This document shows positions 61,921-64,000 of a stretch of DNA of 64,000 nucleotides, one piece after another. Positions within the stretch are counted from its first letter, which is position 1; each line of letters starts with the position of its first letter. Source of the stretch: Bacillus taeanensis (GTDB taxonomy: Bacteria; Bacillota; Bacilli; Bacillales; UBA6769); NCBI RefSeq assembly GCF_003318295.1, contig NZ_QOCW01000010.1, forward strand, positions 1 to 64,000, in the 5' to 3' direction. Position numbers and translations under genes: made by a program. The notes under the pieces were generated by a model. That model was not told the DNA's origin. It was given only the letters and a program-made list of their open reading frames with translations, and made no database searches.

Positions 61921-62229
61921 GTGGGAACGGAACATTCGATTCATTTATCGGCAAAACAAATACTAGAAAAAGATTTTAAGACGGGATTACGCGGTTATCA
62001 GCAAGATGAGGTTGATAAATTTTTGGATCTTGTTATTAAAGACTATGAGGCTTTTCAAAAACAAGTTGAGCAGCTGCAAAATGAAAATGCTCATCTTAAG
62101 AAAGAACTAGAAAAAGCTGCTGAACAACCAAAACGCTCACAATCTACATTAGGAAATACAAACTATGATATTTTAAAACGGTTATCTAATCTTGAAAAAC
62201 ATGTATTTGGCAGTAAATTATATGAGTAA
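61921..62229 (+). CDS. gpsB: Cell division/elongation coordinator GpsB
   Basis: A 102-residue DivIVA-like protein. The N-terminal domain [32 protein letters not shown] binds PBPs and membranes, and the coiled coil runs to about residue 70. A variable linker and a C-terminal trimerisation helix ([16 protein letters not shown]) follow. GpsB shuttles PBP1 (ponA is also in this window) between septum and side wall. It starts at GTG 61921, after GAGGTGACAAAA, and earlier in-frame codons are unconserved. rnpB follows directly. Confidence 0.93.
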   Translation: MGTEHSIHLSAKQILEKDFKTGLRGYQQDEVDKFLDLVIKDYEAFQKQVEQLQNENAHLKKELEKAAEQPKRSQSTLGNTNYDILKRLSNLEKHVFGSKLYE

Positions 62230-62241
62230 GATGAGCTGATC

Positions 62242-62270
62242 TTGCATTTTGAAAGCAGTTGTTATATAAT
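62242..62270 (+). promoter_or_regulatory. Sigma-A promoter of rnpB
   Basis: TTGCAT, 17 bases, TATAAT, placing the start near 62277, just before the RNase P P1 helix. Confidence 0.75.
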
Positions 62271-62281
62271 GATCTTTGCGC

Positions 62282-62702
62282 ATTAATAAGGCTAATAACG
62301 TTCGGGTAATCGCTGCATTCATTTGAATGTAGAGGAAAGTCCATGCTCGCACGGTCTGAAATGTCCGTAGTGTTCGTGCCTAGCGAAGTCATAAGCTAGG
62401 GTATTCTGGTTTCGACTGGGTTAACGGCAGGGAAAGCACCTAAGTCTTTTGATATGGTGTGAATATCTTGAAAGTGCCACAGTGACGTAGTTCTTTCGGA
62501 AACGAAAGAAGTGGAACGAGGTAAACCCCACGAGCGAGAAACCCAAATAATGGTAGGGGAGTCTTCTCAAAGGAATTAAACGGAGAGAAGGCCGGATACT
62601 CATGTATCTGGAGATAGATGATTGCCGCCTGAGTACGAGGTGAACAGCCGTTAGCAGTACGAAGGGACAAAACATGGCTTACAGGACGTTATTAGCATAC
62701 TT
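62282..62702 (+). ncRNA. rnpB: RNase P RNA, Bacillus type B
   Basis: The catalytic RNA of RNase P, processing tRNA 5' ends with the RnpA protein. The P1 helix pairs GCTAATAACGT (about 62291-62301) with ACGTTATTAGC (62686-62696). Conserved cores are seen: GTAGAGGAAAGTCCATGCTCG, GTGCCTAGCGAAGTCATAAG (a type B stretch), GAAAGTGCCACAGTGACG, and the near-terminal GATGATTGCCGCCTGAGTACGAGGTGA-type segment and ACAAAACATGGCTTACAG. Position between gpsB and the ypsC-type gene is the usual one. End points are approximate to a few bases. Confidence 0.95.
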
Positions 62703-62709
62703 ACAATGT

Positions 62710-62733
62710 AAGCCCGCTTTTAGGGCTTTTTTT
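62710..62733 (+). terminator. Terminator of rnpB
   Basis: AAGCCC pairs with GGGCTT around a 7-base loop with a T-rich tail. Confidence 0.85.
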
Positions 62734-62801
62734 ATTTGGTTTTGTTACAACATAATGAAAAAGATCGTAAAAATAAATATAAATACTGGGAGTCGTTACA
62801 T

Positions 62802-63941
62802 ATGAGTAAATTTACACTAATTGCAACAGCAGCAATGGGAATGGAAGCGCTTGTCGCAAAAGAAGTGCGTAATTTAGGCTATGAAGACGTCACGGTTGAA
62901 AACGGGAAAATTACTTATAAAACAGATGCGTCGGGGATTTGTCGTTCAAACCTTTGGCTCCGAACAGCAGATCGGGTAAAACTTAAAGTAGGCGAATTTA
63001 AAGCAACTACTTTTGATGAACTGTTTGAAGCAACAAAAGCACTGCCTTGGGGTGAGATTTTACCTTTAAATGCTGAATTTCCTGTGATTGGAAAATCAGT
63101 TAAATCTAAATTATTCAGTGTGTCTGATTGCCAAGCGATTGTAAAAAAAGCGGTTGTAGAAAGTATGAAAGAAACATACGGTATTTCTTGGTTTGATGAA
63201 GATGGTCCTCTTTATCGTATTGAAATTGCGATTACAAAAGATGTTGCAACATTAACAATTGATACGAGCGGTACAGGTCTTCATAAACGCGGATATCGTT
63301 ATTTACACAGCGCAGCACCATTAAAGGAAACAATGGCAGCAGCAATCATTATGCTGACAAATTGGCATCCTGACCGTCCTTTTTATGATCCGTTTTGCGG
63401 GTCGGGAACACTTCCAATTGAAGCAGCGATGATCGGTCAAAATATTGCCCCGGGTTTTAACCGCAATTTTGCTTCTGAAGAGTGGGGCATTGTTGGAAAG
63501 AAATATTGGGAACAAGCGATAACAGAGGCAGATGATCTTGCAAATTATGATCAGCCCCTTACGATTCTTGGAGCGGATATTGATCATAAAATGGTCGAGC
63601 TCTCAAAAAACAATGCAATGGAAGCCGGATTTGCTGATTTAATTGATTTTAAACAAATGCAGGTTACTGATTTTCGTACAAAAGATGAATATGGTGTTAT
63701 TGTCGGCAACCCTCCATATGGAGAGCGCTTAGGGGAAAAAGACGAAGTAGAAGAAATGTATCGTCAGATGGGTAAAACATTTCAATCGTTAGACACATGG
63801 TCTGTTTACATGTTAACGTCAAATGAAAATTTTGAACGTTTATACTGTAAAAAAGCAACGAAAAAGCGTAAATTGTATAACGGTGATATTAAAACAGATC
63901 TTTATCAATATTGGGGACCAAGACCGCCGAAAGAATCTTGA
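62802..63941 (+). CDS. YpsC/RlmL-type 23S rRNA guanine-N2 methyltransferase
   Basis: A 379-residue THUMP-domain methyltransferase (YpsC in B. subtilis; RlmL-like). THUMP occupies about 1-160 (ATAAMGMEALVAKEVRNLGY). The Rossmann SAM domain has FYDPFCGSGTLPIEAAMI near residue 190 and the catalytic VGNPPYGERLG near residue 305, typical of N2-guanine methylation. Start ATG 62802 lies after GGGAG. A reading beginning at 62736 would overlap rnpB's terminator. The exact modified position is not deducible, but G2445-type activity is likely. Confidence 0.9.
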   Translation: MSKFTLIATAAMGMEALVAKEVRNLGYEDVTVENGKITYKTDASGICRSNLWLRTADRVKLKVGEFKATTFDELFEATKALPWGEILPLNAEFPVIGKSVKSKLFSVSDCQAIVKKAVVESMKETYGISWFDEDGPLYRIEIAITKDVATLTIDTSGTGLHKRGYRYLHSAAPLKETMAAAIIMLTNWHPDRPFYDPFCGSGTLPIEAAMIGQNIAPGFNRNFASEEWGIVGKKYWEQAITEADDLANYDQPLTILGADIDHKMVELSKNNAMEAGFADLIDFKQMQVTDFRTKDEYGVIVGNPPYGERLGEKDEVEEMYRQMGKTFQSLDTWSVYMLTSNENFERLYCKKATKKRKLYNGDIKTDLYQYWGPRPPKES

Positions 63942-64000
63942 TATACCAAGGGTTTAGGGGAATTTTTATACTGAGTTTTTAACAGTCTAAAAGTATTATC

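Noticed and set aside
62421..62675. Overlapping minus-strand reading frames of 76-84 codons
   Set aside because: They lie inside RNase P RNA, whose conserved core and P1 pairing explain the sequence.
1..64000. tRNA genes, insertion sequences, prophage or CRISPR repeats
   Set aside because: No cloverleaf-ending sequences, transposase-like proteins, direct-repeat arrays or integrase genes were seen in reading both strands.

Overview
The window is about 64 kb of low-GC Firmicutes chromosome from an endospore-forming member of the Bacillaceae. The evidence is the gene content (RacA, YlaJ, two YheC/YheD-type proteins with intact ATP-grasp motifs, CotD, GpsB), type B RNase P RNA, strong AGGAGGTG-like ribosome binding sites with many GTG and TTG starts, and gene order that follows Bacillus subtilis over long stretches. 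I see no tRNA or rRNA gene, CRISPR array, insertion sequence or prophage. Species cannot be fixed from this sequence.

Region 1 (1-17.8 kb) follows the B. subtilis speA-yktBC-ylaF..ylaN-ftsW-pycA neighbourhood: arginine decarboxylase, a nitronate monooxygenase-like enzyme, YktB, an inositol monophosphatase, an acetyltransferase, the ribosome GTPase TypA/BipA, small YlaF/H/I proteins, the spore lipoprotein YlaJ, PhoH-like YlaK, YlaL, the iron regulator YlaN, a small site-2-type protease with a damaged N-terminus, FtsW and pyruvate carboxylase.

Region 2 (17.9-33.2 kb) joins directly to the dinG-ypmA-ypmB-aspB-asnS-dnaD-nth-ypoC-ponA-recU-yppC-racA-yppE order, which lies elsewhere in B. subtilis, so the pycA/dinG boundary is a rearrangement point. 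It covers DNA repair and replication (DinG, DnaD, Nth, RecU), cell wall synthesis (PonA, TseB) and amino acid/tRNA metabolism (AspB, AsnS).

Region 3 (33.3-54.2 kb) is accessory: a SleL-like spore cortex hydrolase split by an in-frame amber codon, several very small genes, an AbiGi-like protein, mismatch glycosylase, glucose-6-phosphate dehydrogenase, a cold-shock gene with a long structured leader, an acyl-ACP desaturase, oligoendopeptidase F, and an 8.6 kb array (43.8-52.4 kb) of two MurF-like ligases, an NlpC/P60 protein and four YheC/YheD-type proteins. That array is preceded by a sequence matching the sigma-K consensus and is the best candidate for an undescribed system, perhaps a mother-cell pathway that makes or attaches a peptide to the forespore envelope. 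A squalene/phytoene synthase-family protein and CsaA follow.

Region 4 (54.2-64 kb) returns to conserved order: the MrfA/MrfB repair pair (YprA/YprB) extended by a DUF294 nucleotidyltransferase and a DnaQ-like exonuclease, then spore coat CotD under a sigma-K-type promoter, YpsA, GpsB, rnpB and the YpsC/RlmL-type 23S rRNA methyltransferase.
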